In this document: one piece after another, positions 1-5,538 of the stretch
Numbering within the stretch: position 1 is the stretch's first letter
Layout of the letters: each line of letters starts with the position of its first letter
DNA from: an uncultured bacterium
GTDB taxonomy: Bacteria > Actinomycetota > Coriobacteriia > Coriobacteriales > Coriobacteriaceae
Length of the DNA: 10,152 nt
Assembly (NCBI GenBank): GCA_905216075.1
Contig: CAJMSO010000046.1
Location: forward strand, 1 to 10,152
Reading direction: 5' to 3'
Notes under the pieces: model-generated
Databases searched by the model: none
Told to the model about the DNA's origin: nothing
What the model saw: the letters and a program-made list of their open reading frames with translations, nothing else
Made by a program: the position numbers and the translations under genes

Positions 1-171
1 GCGGGCGTGGGGCTCGGCCTCGTCGGCGTGGCGCTCTTCGTTGGTGCTGGCGCTTGGGCCGCCTCAAAACAAATTGCGCGCCTCTCGGCGCTCTGGGCGA
101 GGAAGGCCGCCTCGCCCTTCTGGAAGGGTAAGGGCGAGAAGGGCGGCGCTGCCGCGTATCTCGCGGCGTAG
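1..171 (+). CDS. C-terminal end of a membrane protein, probably DUF1700 family (5' end outside window)
   Basis: The first reading frame is open from base 1 to a TAG at 169-171, giving 56 C-terminal residues. They start with a glycine-, valine- and alanine-rich hydrophobic stretch of about 20 residues (a likely last membrane helix). A basic cytoplasmic tail follows, rich in Ala, Lys and Gly, with motifs such as WARKAASPFWKGKGEKGG. The next gene starts 15 bases downstream, so the two look co-transcribed. DUF1700 membrane proteins are commonly encoded between a PadR-type regulator and a DUF4097 protein, and the next ORF resembles a DUF4097 N-terminus; that context is the main reason for the family call. 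Most of the protein lies outside the window, so the family is an inference. That it is coding is fairly secure. Confidence 0.6.
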   Translation, partial: AGVGLGLVGVALFVGAGAWAASKQIARLSALWARKAASPFWKGKGEKGGAAAYLAA

Positions 172-186
172 AAAGGAGTGAGTACC

Positions 187-441
187 ATGACCAGCGCGAA
201 GAAGATCTACCTCGCCGTGGCGGGCGGGCTCGTTGCCGCGGGCGTTGTCCTCGCGGGCATTGGCTTTATCGCTTCGGGTTTCGACCCGGCCGTGTTCACA
301 ACCCAAATCGACACGCGCGACAGCACCATCGTACTCGGCGGCGTCGAGGTGGACGAATACGAGAGTATCCCGTTCATCAGCCAGCTCGCCAATCTGGGCG
401 AGATCGACACCTCCGACGTCGCGGATCCCGCCGCGTCCTAG
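187..441 (+). CDS. Short membrane-anchored protein resembling the N-terminus of a DUF4097 protein; probably truncated
   Basis: The ORF encodes 84 residues from ATG at 187. AAAGGAG at 172-178 lies 8 bases before this ATG; an in-frame GTG at 178 overlaps the ribosome binding site, so it is the less likely start. Residues 1-30 (MTSAKKIYLAVAGGLVAAG onward) are a short basic start followed by one strong membrane helix. A short outward-facing segment follows (FTTQIDTRD, then LGGVEVDEYES). From memory of the family, DUF4097 proteins of Coriobacteriia begin this way but run on for 200 or more residues into a beta-helical adhesin-like domain, which is absent here. After the TAG the frame stays open to TGA at 603-605, with Pro/Ala/Arg-rich text, which suggests erosion or a deletion. 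It may still be made as a short peptide. Function unknown. Confidence 0.6.
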   Translation: MTSAKKIYLAVAGGLVAAGVVLAGIGFIASGFDPAVFTTQIDTRDSTIVLGGVEVDEYESIPFISQLANLGEIDTSDVADPAAS

Positions 442-854
442 GCGCAGCGAGCCCGGGCGCTCTGCCCGCCAAGCTGCGTAAGCCGGCGAAACCCGAACCT
501 CAACCTCTGCGCAACTGGCCCCAAGCCTGCGCCGATTCGCTCTCGGCGCCGCGCGGGGGCCCGTGACGCATGCCCAAAGAAGTACGAGGAGAAAGGAACG
601 CGATGATGACAGCCACGCCCTTCCGCCTTCACGGGGCCACGCAGGATCGGAAGCGACTGGGCCGTGCGGTGGGGCTGTGCTTGGATTGGCTACACTGATA
701 TGGACAGTTCCGTGAGGGGCGCGAGAGACGGGACTCCGGGGAGATCTTCGAGGGGGAGTACCTCGACTGGAAGCGCGGGTTCAGTGGAGCATGAACCTAA
801 TCTCTGTCTCTCTTGCTTTTTTGATTTGTTGAGAAGCCGGCATTTGGGGGCATT
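442..854. other. Region without a convincing intact gene; decayed coding DNA
   Basis: This stretch has high-G+C, coding-like text at 442-790 but no intact gene beyond a 31-codon ORF listed separately. Frame 3 is broken by TGA at 696-698, yet stays open on both sides up to TGA near 789; the downstream part reads like protein (IFEGEYLDWKRGF), which points to a disrupted gene. From about 790 the composition turns AT-richer with a TTTTTT run, marking the approach to the next ORF. No promoter or terminator could be fixed with confidence. Confidence 0.4.
603..698 (+). pseudogene. Possible 5' remnant of a DUF4097-locus membrane protein gene (31 codons)
   Basis: ATG at 603 (or 606) is preceded by GGAGAAAGG at 588-596, 6 to 9 bases upstream, a good ribosome binding site. 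The predicted product is 31 residues, running from MMTATPFRLHGATQ to GLCLDWLH. It is a basic leader (QDRKRLGRAVG) that seems to break off just where a membrane helix would begin. The same frame reopens after the TGA and continues for about 30 codons. A strong start site in front of an abrupt end fits a gene truncated by a stop or a small rearrangement. I do not recognise the family from so little sequence. The alternative is a genuine small peptide or chance. Confidence 0.3.
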
Positions 855-1538
855 TTGGATAGCGAACAGTTCAAACAAGAAGCTGGGAAAATAGAACAAA
901 GCCTGAGTGCCTTGAGAGTCGCCGAGCGCAATGCAGTGATTCCCTTCATGAACGGCGACTTTACCCAATGGGATCTATATCTGGCATCCTCCTCTGAGTA
1001 TGCGATGAGACTGATAGACGGATTCATCTCCATGCTCGAGTCGAGGAATCTTGTTTGCGTCGCCCAGCTTCTCCGCGCACAGGTTGGAGTCTGCCTGCGG
1101 ACATTCGCGTTATTCGCCGCGAAAGACCAGGATGACTTTCTCAAGCAGGTGTTTCAAGGTGTGCCTGTGAACAAGCTGAAAGATTTCTCGGGTGAGAAGA
1201 TGTCCGATGGAAGACTTCAAGACTTACTCGAGAAGTTCGATCCAAAGGTAAAAGATGTATACAAGGTGACGTCTGGATTTGTCCACTTCTCCACTGATAT
1301 TCTGCCGAGCATGGGTGTGCCTGGGGAGGGCTATGAGGTCGAGTTTAATTTTGGAGCCGAGCCCAACGAGAGAAACAATGCGCCTCTCGTGGAATGCGGC
1401 AAGGCGTTCTGCCACTATGTCGACCTGCATCTCCAGATGCTCCATAAGGTGATTGCTTCGGATGAATGGTATGCCGATCGATTCCGTATCGATTCCGATG
1501 GTCCTGCAGACGAGGCCTCGAAAAGCGAGAAGGTGTAG
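855..1538 (+). CDS. Uncharacterised 227-residue soluble protein, TTG start
   Basis: The frame is open from a stop at 822-824. The only start before residue 32 (an ATG at 948) is TTG at 855, with a GGGGG run at 846-850 as a weak ribosome binding site. The product is soluble and mostly helical, with no signal peptide or membrane segment. Helix-rich stretches include AMRLIDGFISMLESRN (about 50-65) and QLLRAQVGVCLRTFAL (about 71-86). A conserved-looking YKVTSGFVHFS segment lies at about 136-146. The pairing of an RAQ...R helix with a later S-x2-VH-x-S motif recalls HEPN-like or DUF5677-like helical proteins, but I cannot assign a family. Composition is less G+C-rich than the flanking genes. It stands alone, downstream of a decayed locus, and could be cargo acquired by transfer. 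That it is coding is likely; function is unknown. Confidence 0.65.
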   Translation: MDSEQFKQEAGKIEQSLSALRVAERNAVIPFMNGDFTQWDLYLASSSEYAMRLIDGFISMLESRNLVCVAQLLRAQVGVCLRTFALFAAKDQDDFLKQVFQGVPVNKLKDFSGEKMSDGRLQDLLEKFDPKVKDVYKVTSGFVHFSTDILPSMGVPGEGYEVEFNFGAEPNERNNAPLVECGKAFCHYVDLHLQMLHKVIASDEWYADRFRIDSDGPADEASKSEKV

Positions 1539-1766
1539 GTCGAACGCATTGACGCTGCCTTGACAGTATCCCGATATGATAACGAATGGGAGGTTCCCTG
1601 CGAAATGTGCGCCTCTGTATATTCTCGCTAGGAAGCCCTCGACCGATAAGGCATCGTTGAGTTCAATTTGAGTTCAGCTCGGGTGCCTGAAAATCGCCCA
1701 ACTCTGATAAAAGGGGAGACGACGGTACACCACGTAGACGAGAGGCTATGGAGGTGCACGATTTGA
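1539..1766. other. Non-coding stretch with scattered promoter-like elements
   Basis: No gene is supported here. Visible elements are TTGACA at 1560-1565, TATGAT at 1575-1580 (only 9 bases later, so not a standard promoter pair), the direct repeats at 1659-1676, a TGATAA at 1705-1710, and a purine-rich AAAAGGGGAG that could act as a ribosome binding site but has no good start after it. The pattern suggests an upstream regulatory region that has lost its gene. No terminator hairpin was found after the ORF that ends at 1538. Confidence 0.4.
1659..1676. promoter_or_regulatory. Direct repeat GAGTTCA-N4-GAGTTCA, candidate OmpR/PhoB-type operator
   Basis: Two identical 7-base copies of GAGTTCA lie at 1659-1665 and 1670-1676, separated by ATTT, so they repeat every 11 bases. 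This is the arrangement to which OmpR/PhoB-family response regulators bind head to tail. A TGATAA (1705-1710) follows 28 bases downstream and could be a -10 element for rightward transcription. No intact gene follows on that side. Assigning a binding protein is speculation. Confidence 0.35.
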
Positions 1767-2068
1767 TTATATTGGCGCGCTAAACCGCCCCCGCTGCCCA
1801 ACTTGAACTCCGCTCACGCGTGTATGGGGCTGCGAGAGGTAACGGCCTGCGGCCTCCTTTGTGTGCTCGGTGATATCTTCGAGCATGCCGGGCATGGCGG
1901 AGACATTCGCTGCAATCCAGCCGTGTTCAAGCGCCGTTTCGGATAGGAGCGAGAGTGGGCCGTCTTGCCCGTTCCCCTTAAACCCGTAAAGATGGTTGAC
2001 AGTTTGGGGTCTCCCGGGTCTTTAGCTTTTACCGCGCTAGGTGCCTCATGGAAACTGTTGGACTTTAA
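1767..2068 (-). pseudogene. Decayed fragment of an AAA-type ATPase (ATP-binding protein)
   Basis: Read on the minus strand from 2068, one frame gives LKSNSFHEAPSAVKAKDPGD, then a segment ending in IFTGLRGTGKT, a Walker A P-loop (K codon at 1964-1966). After GKTA the frame must shift by two bases (about 1956-1957) to continue as LSLLSETALEHGWIAANVSA, then MPGMLEDITEHTKEAAGRYL, then VSGVQVG, ending at TAA 1767-1769. ATPases of this kind, common in actinobacteria, have a LVGR-D-LI-F-AL leader, a GLRGTGKT loop and an EHGW-V-VSA-PGMLEDI segment soon after, so both halves match one family. The N-terminal leader is garbled, Walker B and everything beyond are missing, and there is no start codon. It is clearly non-functional. 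It directly abuts the arginase remnant upstream. Confidence 0.7.
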
Positions 2069-2566
2069 TCAGACAGACCCAGCATGTCGTTTTCCTCCAT
2101 GAGGACATCGGCTAAAACCGCAACACCTATGCTTGTTTAAGCAAACCTCCTGATAGTCGTGGAGCTGCTGTAGCCCGACATGCAGGACGTCGTTCGGCTT
2201 AAACACCGGATGCCGCATCCGCGAAACGAGTTGCGTTGCACCCAGTCCCAAAAGGCTGCCAAGTACCATGGCGCGAGCGTTGGGGTAGCCATCATTCAGC
2301 GTGGATACATCCGGATGCGCATAGATCCAGACGATTCCAACGTTCTCGTATTTCCCGTGCGGGTAATCGAAGAGGGCAAGCGACACCATGCGGTTGCCGC
2401 CGACGGTCACGACTCTGTCGGGGTTTTCTGCCGTAAGCTTCCTCTGCGCATCCTGAATCCCCGCCAGGACTTCGTCCTCGGCATAGATGCGAACTGCCCC
2501 CCATTTCTCATGTCCAAGTTTTGGGAGGCGTTTCGCAATGCCGAGTGGGACCCCTGGACAGTCGGA
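2069..2566 (-). pseudogene. Arginase/agmatinase-family (ureohydrolase) gene remnant
   Basis: The frame is open for 165 codons on the minus strand, beginning right after the histidine kinase stop. It has no ATG, GTG or TTG before GTG at 2410, so the 5' end is lost. The text is strongly ureohydrolase-like: PDRVVTVGGN, LALFDYPHGKYENVGIVWIY, AHPDVSTLNDGYPN, AMVLGSLLGLG and DVLHVGLQQLHDYQE. The family motif GG[DN][HC] reads GGNR. The Mn-binding DAHxD motif reads YAHPD, so the first Asp ligand is gone. The usual His-Ala-Met after the second motif is Arg-Ala-Met. The third motif (SxDxDxxDP) and the C-terminal third are absent; the text loses family character after about codon 140. Loss of metal ligands plus truncation at both ends argues for a pseudogene, not a variant enzyme. 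Confidence 0.75.
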
Positions 2567-3706
2567 TCACGTGGTGGCCCCCTTTGAGAGGGTCACGAGC
2601 ATCACGGTCCCGTCCTCGGAACTTTCTTCGACCTCTACCGTGCCACCGTGAAGCGCTGCAATCTCCCAAACAAGCGCTAGTCCGAGTCCTGCGCCGCCGT
2701 ATGCCCTGCTGCGGGATTTGTCTAGACGAAAGAACGGTTGGAAGATGCTCTCACGGTACTGCTTGGGTATTCCCGGGCCCTGGTCCTCGACTCGCAGGAA
2801 CACGTGGCTGTCGTTGTCGCAGATGGAGACGGTAACGCTCGAGTCGGTGCGGCTATAGCGGATAGCGTTTTCGGCCAGGTTAAACACCAGCCGATAGAGG
2901 AGCGTGTCGCTCCCGATTACTAGAGCGTCTCCAGCACAATTGAGGGCTATGCCCTTATTCTCGGCAAGTGGCGCAAGATCGGCGAGGACCTCTTCGGACA
3001 AGGGACCAAGTTCAACATCGTCATCGCAAGGAACGCTGCGGAGCTCACTCATCTCGAGCAATACCTTGGCCATTCGAGACATGCGCTCGGTTTGTTCTTG
3101 TAGCAGGCCGAGCAGCTCGGCCGTTTCGGGTTGCAAACCGGAGTGCTCGGAGATGAATAGTTCAATCTGTGCTTGCATAAGGGCGAGCGGGGTGCGCAGC
3201 TCGTGTGCGGCGTTGCCGGTAAACTGACGCTGCGCAGAGAACCCTTCGCCAAGACGGGCGATCATGTCGTTGAAAGAGGCGCTGCATCGCTGTAGCTCGG
3301 TGGGCACATCTTCACTGAGTCCGATTTCGCTTAGGTTGTCAGGCCGCACACGCTCAACCTGGGCTGCAAAAGCCCGTAGCGGTTTGAGCGCACGGCCGCT
3401 CGCAAAGTATGCCAGCGCGCCGCCAAGGAGTGTGACTCCAGCCGTGATGTACCAGGTTGTCGTGCCAAAAGACTCCTGTGCGTCGTTTACGACGATCGTG
3501 ACCTTGTCATCGGGGGTCGCTTTCGTTGGGTCGAACGCCTGGGGCGAATTTTCGCCGGTTGCGTTAAAGGCCGAGATGTTACTGCCGATGGCATCCATGT
3601 AGCGCATGCCCGTATAGCCGACCAGGCAGTTCGTCAGCACGCATGCCGCACACGTGAGCAGTGCCGTCATAATCGTTATGCGCCATTGCAGGGAAAGCCT
3701 TTTCAT
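2567..3706 (-). CDS. Two-component sensor histidine kinase
   Basis: A 379-residue membrane histidine kinase. Start ATG (3704-3706) overlaps the response regulator stop by 4 bases (ATGA), with GGAGGA at 3713-3718, 6 bases upstream. Membrane helix 1 spans about 11-31. A short extracytoplasmic loop of about 50 residues follows (about 33-83), then helix 2 (about 85-103) and a HAMP-like linker to about 155. The dimerisation/phosphoacceptor helix carries NAAHELRTPLALMQAQ with His168. The ATPase domain has an N box NLAENAIRYS (Asn280), G1 DQGPGIP (308-314), F box FQPFFRLDK and G2 GGAGLGLALV (337-346). All catalytic motifs are intact and the length is normal for an EnvZ/BaeS-type kinase. The signal is unknown. 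The loop has no cysteine, though Cys19, Cys22 and Cys27 lie in helix 1. It presumably phosphorylates the regulator encoded just upstream. Confidence 0.95.
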   Translation of the reverse strand: MKRLSLQWRITIMTALLTCAACVLTNCLVGYTGMRYMDAIGSNISAFNATGENSPQAFDPTKATPDDKVTIVVNDAQESFGTTTWYITAGVTLLGGALAYFASGRALKPLRAFAAQVERVRPDNLSEIGLSEDVPTELQRCSASFNDMIARLGEGFSAQRQFTGNAAHELRTPLALMQAQIELFISEHSGLQPETAELLGLLQEQTERMSRMAKVLLEMSELRSVPCDDDVELGPLSEEVLADLAPLAENKGIALNCAGDALVIGSDTLLYRLVFNLAENAIRYSRTDSSVTVSICDNDSHVFLRVEDQGPGIPKQYRESIFQPFFRLDKSRSRAYGGAGLGLALVWEIAALHGGTVEVEESSEDGTVMLVTLSKGATT

Positions 3707-4377
3707 TCGCTATCCTCCATAACGTAGCCCTCTCCAATCCGATTGCGAATCGGGTCGTATCCCAAAGCGCTGCGCAACTTTTTTCGGAGCGACGAAATAT
3801 GAACGCGGGTTGCGTTGCTAAAGCTGTTCACGCTGCTATCCCAAACGTGCTCGATAAGCTCCTCTTGACTTACCGGACGCCCCTGATTAAGCATCAGGTA
3901 TTCCAAGATTCCCGTTTCCTTGCGCGTAAGAGATAAAGCCTCGCTGTTCACGGAAGCGATGCGCGCCTTGGTGTCAAAGCGGAGCTTTCCGCAGGTTAAA
4001 ACTATGTCGCTTTGTGTAAAGCGTCTGAGGGTAAGGCTGCGAATCCTTGCCGCAAGCTCGTCCAGATGAAACGGCTTGGTGAGGTAATCGTTGGCGCCGG
4101 CATCGAGTCCGGCGACCTTATCGGATACTTCGTCGCGCGCGGACAGAATCAGCACCCTGGTCTCGCAGTCGGTTTTCCTAAGTTCCCTGAGCACGGTCAT
4201 GCCATCGATACGGGGAAGGTTGAGGTCGAGTACCACGAGGTCAAAGACTTCGACGCCCAGCAGGTCGAGCGCCTCCTGTCCGTCGTGACAGCAGTCGACG
4301 CTGTACGCCAAGTTTCGCAAGCTGCGTGCGATTGCATCGCACAGTGCTCGCTCGTCTTCGACGATCAAAATACGCAT
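3703..4377 (-). CDS. OmpR/PhoB-family response regulator
   Basis: A 224-residue regulator from the ATG at 4375-4377. AAGGAG (complement of 4384-4389) lies 6 bases upstream; a longer reading from an in-frame ATG at 4395 would bury this site inside the gene, so it is rejected. The receiver domain begins MRILIVEDE (acidic pair Glu7-Asp8), has the phospho-acceptor Asp51 in VVLDLNLPR, switch Ser79 in LILSA and the conserved Lys101 in YLTKPF. The C-terminal winged helix (about 127-224) shows SLTRKETGILEYLMLN, the recognition helix region ATRVHISSLRKKLR and the wing RNRIGEGYVM, typical of OmpR/PhoB. The gene is co-transcribed and translationally coupled with the kinase gene. It is divergent from the redox operon that starts at 4468, so regulation of that operon is plausible but not shown. 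Confidence 0.95.
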   Translation of the reverse strand: MRILIVEDERALCDAIARSLRNLAYSVDCCHDGQEALDLLGVEVFDLVVLDLNLPRIDGMTVLRELRKTDCETRVLILSARDEVSDKVAGLDAGANDYLTKPFHLDELAARIRSLTLRRFTQSDIVLTCGKLRFDTKARIASVNSEALSLTRKETGILEYLMLNQGRPVSQEELIEHVWDSSVNSFSNATRVHISSLRKKLRSALGYDPIRNRIGEGYVMEDSE

Positions 4378-4421
4378 AACAGTCTCCTTGCACATTCCAA
4401 ATCGCGCTTAACACGGATTTT

Positions 4422-4444
4422 ATGGTCGATATGGTCCAATGGTC
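4422..4444. promoter_or_regulatory. Three ATGGTC direct repeats in the divergent intergenic region
   Basis: ATGGTC occurs at 4422-4427, 4431-4436 and 4439-4444, at spacings of 9 and 8 bases, between the divergent response regulator gene (start 4377) and the CXXC peptide gene (start 4468). Tandem direct repeats in a divergent promoter region are a common form of operator, and the response regulator next door is the obvious candidate to bind. I could not fix -35/-10 pairs for either direction. Six-base repeats three times in 23 bases could be chance, so the assignment is tentative. Confidence 0.3.
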
Positions 4445-4467
4445 GCGTAACGAAAGGAGTGGTCAGG

Positions 4468-4614
4468 TTGTTCAAAGCGGTAAAACCCGTGGTACAGGTC
4501 GCTTTGTTGATCGTCGGAATTGCCATGGTGTGCTTTGGCGTTATGCGTGGCGAGGCGGATGCCGTGCTGGCCAAAGCGATTAGGCTGTGCTTGGAGTGTA
4601 TCGGAATTGGATAA
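4468..4614 (+). CDS. CD1871A-family CXXC membrane peptide, 48 residues
   Basis: A small protein with one membrane helix (about residues 8-25: VVQVALLIVGIAMVCFGV), then RGEADAVLAKAI and a C-terminal Cys41-Leu-Glu-Cys44 followed by IGIG-end. This combination (helix, RGE, KAI-x2-C-x2-CIGIG terminus) is the hallmark of the CD1871A family of CXXC-motif proteins. Start TTG at 4468-4470 is placed 8 bases after AAAGGAG (4453-4459); GTG at 4459 overlaps that site and is unlikely. The frame is open far upstream, but that part runs antisense through the response regulator. The stop overlaps the start of the next gene by 8 bases, so translation is probably coupled. The biochemical role is not established; the CXXC pair beside a membrane Fe-S protein and a TlpA lipoprotein suggests thiol or metal-cluster redox chemistry. 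Confidence 0.85.
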   Translation: MFKAVKPVVQVALLIVGIAMVCFGVMRGEADAVLAKAIRLCLECIGIG

Positions 4615-5509
4615 AAGAGAAAACACTGCGTCGCATGTTTTGGCCCGATTTCGTGGATTCATTCAGGCGGCGGCGACGCTGGTCACCAATATTCACCTGC
4701 CAAACTTTGCCAAAGGCGGCATCTATCAGGGCGCGGGAAAAACAGTCTGCGTACCTGGACTTAATTGCTATTCGTGCCCCGCGGCATCGGGTGCGTGCCC
4801 CATCGGGTCGTTCCAGTCGGTGGTGGGTTCATCCAAGTTCAACTTTTCTTACTACGTCACCGGTACGCTCATTTTGCTCGGCGTGCTGCTGGGACGCTTT
4901 GTATGCGGCTTTCTGTGCCCGTTTGGCTGGCTTCAGGAGCTGCTTCACAAGATTCCCGGCAAAAAGTTCTCCACGAAAAAGCTCAAGCCGCTCACGTACA
5001 TCAAGTACGTCGTGCTGCTGTTTGCCGTGGTGCTGCTGCCCGTTTTGGTGGTTAACGACGTGGGCATGGGCGACCCGTTCTTTTGCAAGTACATCTGTCC
5101 ACAGGGTGTGCTCGAGGGCGCCATTCCTCTGGCCATTGCCAATGCCGGCATTCGATCTGCGTTGGGACAGCTCTTCACTTGGAAACTTGTCGTTCTCATT
5201 GCCGTGGTAGTGCTGAGCGTTTTGTTCTATCGCCCCTTCTGCAAATGGATTTGCCCGCTCGGCGCATTCTATGCGCTCATGAATAAGGTGTCCCTACTGG
5301 GGATTCGGGTCGATGCATGCAGATGTGTCTCGTGTGGCAAGTGCTCAAAGGTTTGTCAGATGGACGTTGATGTGGTCCGCGCGCCTAATCATGCCGAATG
5401 TATCCGGTGCGGAAAGTGCATCGGGGCCTGTCCTGTCGATGCCATCAGCTATCGCTATGGCCTGGATGTGTCGGCGGAAAAGCTTCCCTTGACCGCCGAT
5501 AAAAAGTAA
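4607..5509 (+). CDS. NapH-like membrane protein with multiple Fe-S cysteine motifs (4Fe-4S binding protein)
   Basis: A 300-residue polytopic protein starting at TTG 4607, with GGAG at 4593-4596, 10 bases upstream. An extension to an upstream ATG (4520) would overlap the CXXC gene by about 95 bases and is rejected. Cys48, 54, 57 and 64 lie in an N-terminal segment including NCYSCPAASGACPIG. Helices lie at about 84-104, 131-150 and 192-208, with CGFLCP (Cys100/104), CKYICP (160/164) and CKWICP (212/216) motifs, as in the NapH/CcoG/RdxA type of electron-transfer proteins. The C-terminus carries two ferredoxin-type [4Fe-4S] motifs, CVSCGKCSKVC (240-250) and CIRCGKCIGACP (265-276). All cysteines look intact. 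It should carry electrons across or along the membrane, on the cytoplasmic side via the ferredoxin domain. With TlpA next door, an extracytoplasmic thiol is a reasonable inferred acceptor. It is not NapH proper, as no nap genes are present. Confidence 0.9.
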   Translation: MDKRENTASHVLARFRGFIQAAATLVTNIHLPNFAKGGIYQGAGKTVCVPGLNCYSCPAASGACPIGSFQSVVGSSKFNFSYYVTGTLILLGVLLGRFVCGFLCPFGWLQELLHKIPGKKFSTKKLKPLTYIKYVVLLFAVVLLPVLVVNDVGMGDPFFCKYICPQGVLEGAIPLAIANAGIRSALGQLFTWKLVVLIAVVVLSVLFYRPFCKWICPLGAFYALMNKVSLLGIRVDACRCVSCGKCSKVCQMDVDVVRAPNHAECIRCGKCIGACPVDAISYRYGLDVSAEKLPLTADKK

Positions 5510-5538
5510 ACAAGCTTCGACAAAACGGAGGAATGACT

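Noticed and set aside
178..186. Alternative GTG start for the DUF4097-like short protein
   Set aside because: The GTG overlaps the AAAGGAG ribosome binding site; ATG at 187 has correct spacing.
745..765. Possible terminator hairpin CGAGG...CCTCG
   Set aside because: The stem is only 5 pairs and is not followed by a T-run.
1549..1580. TTGACG/TTGACA with TATGAT as a promoter
   Set aside because: The spacers are 20 and 9 bases, not 16-18, and no gene start follows.
2180..2587. 135-codon plus-strand ORF over the arginase remnant
   Set aside because: The opposite strand shows clear ureohydrolase text in the same place; the plus-strand product has no family features.
4012..4467. Long plus-strand reading frame leading into the CXXC peptide gene
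   Set aside because: It runs antisense through the response regulator and has no ribosome binding site; the well-placed AAAGGAG and TTG at 4468 mark the real start.
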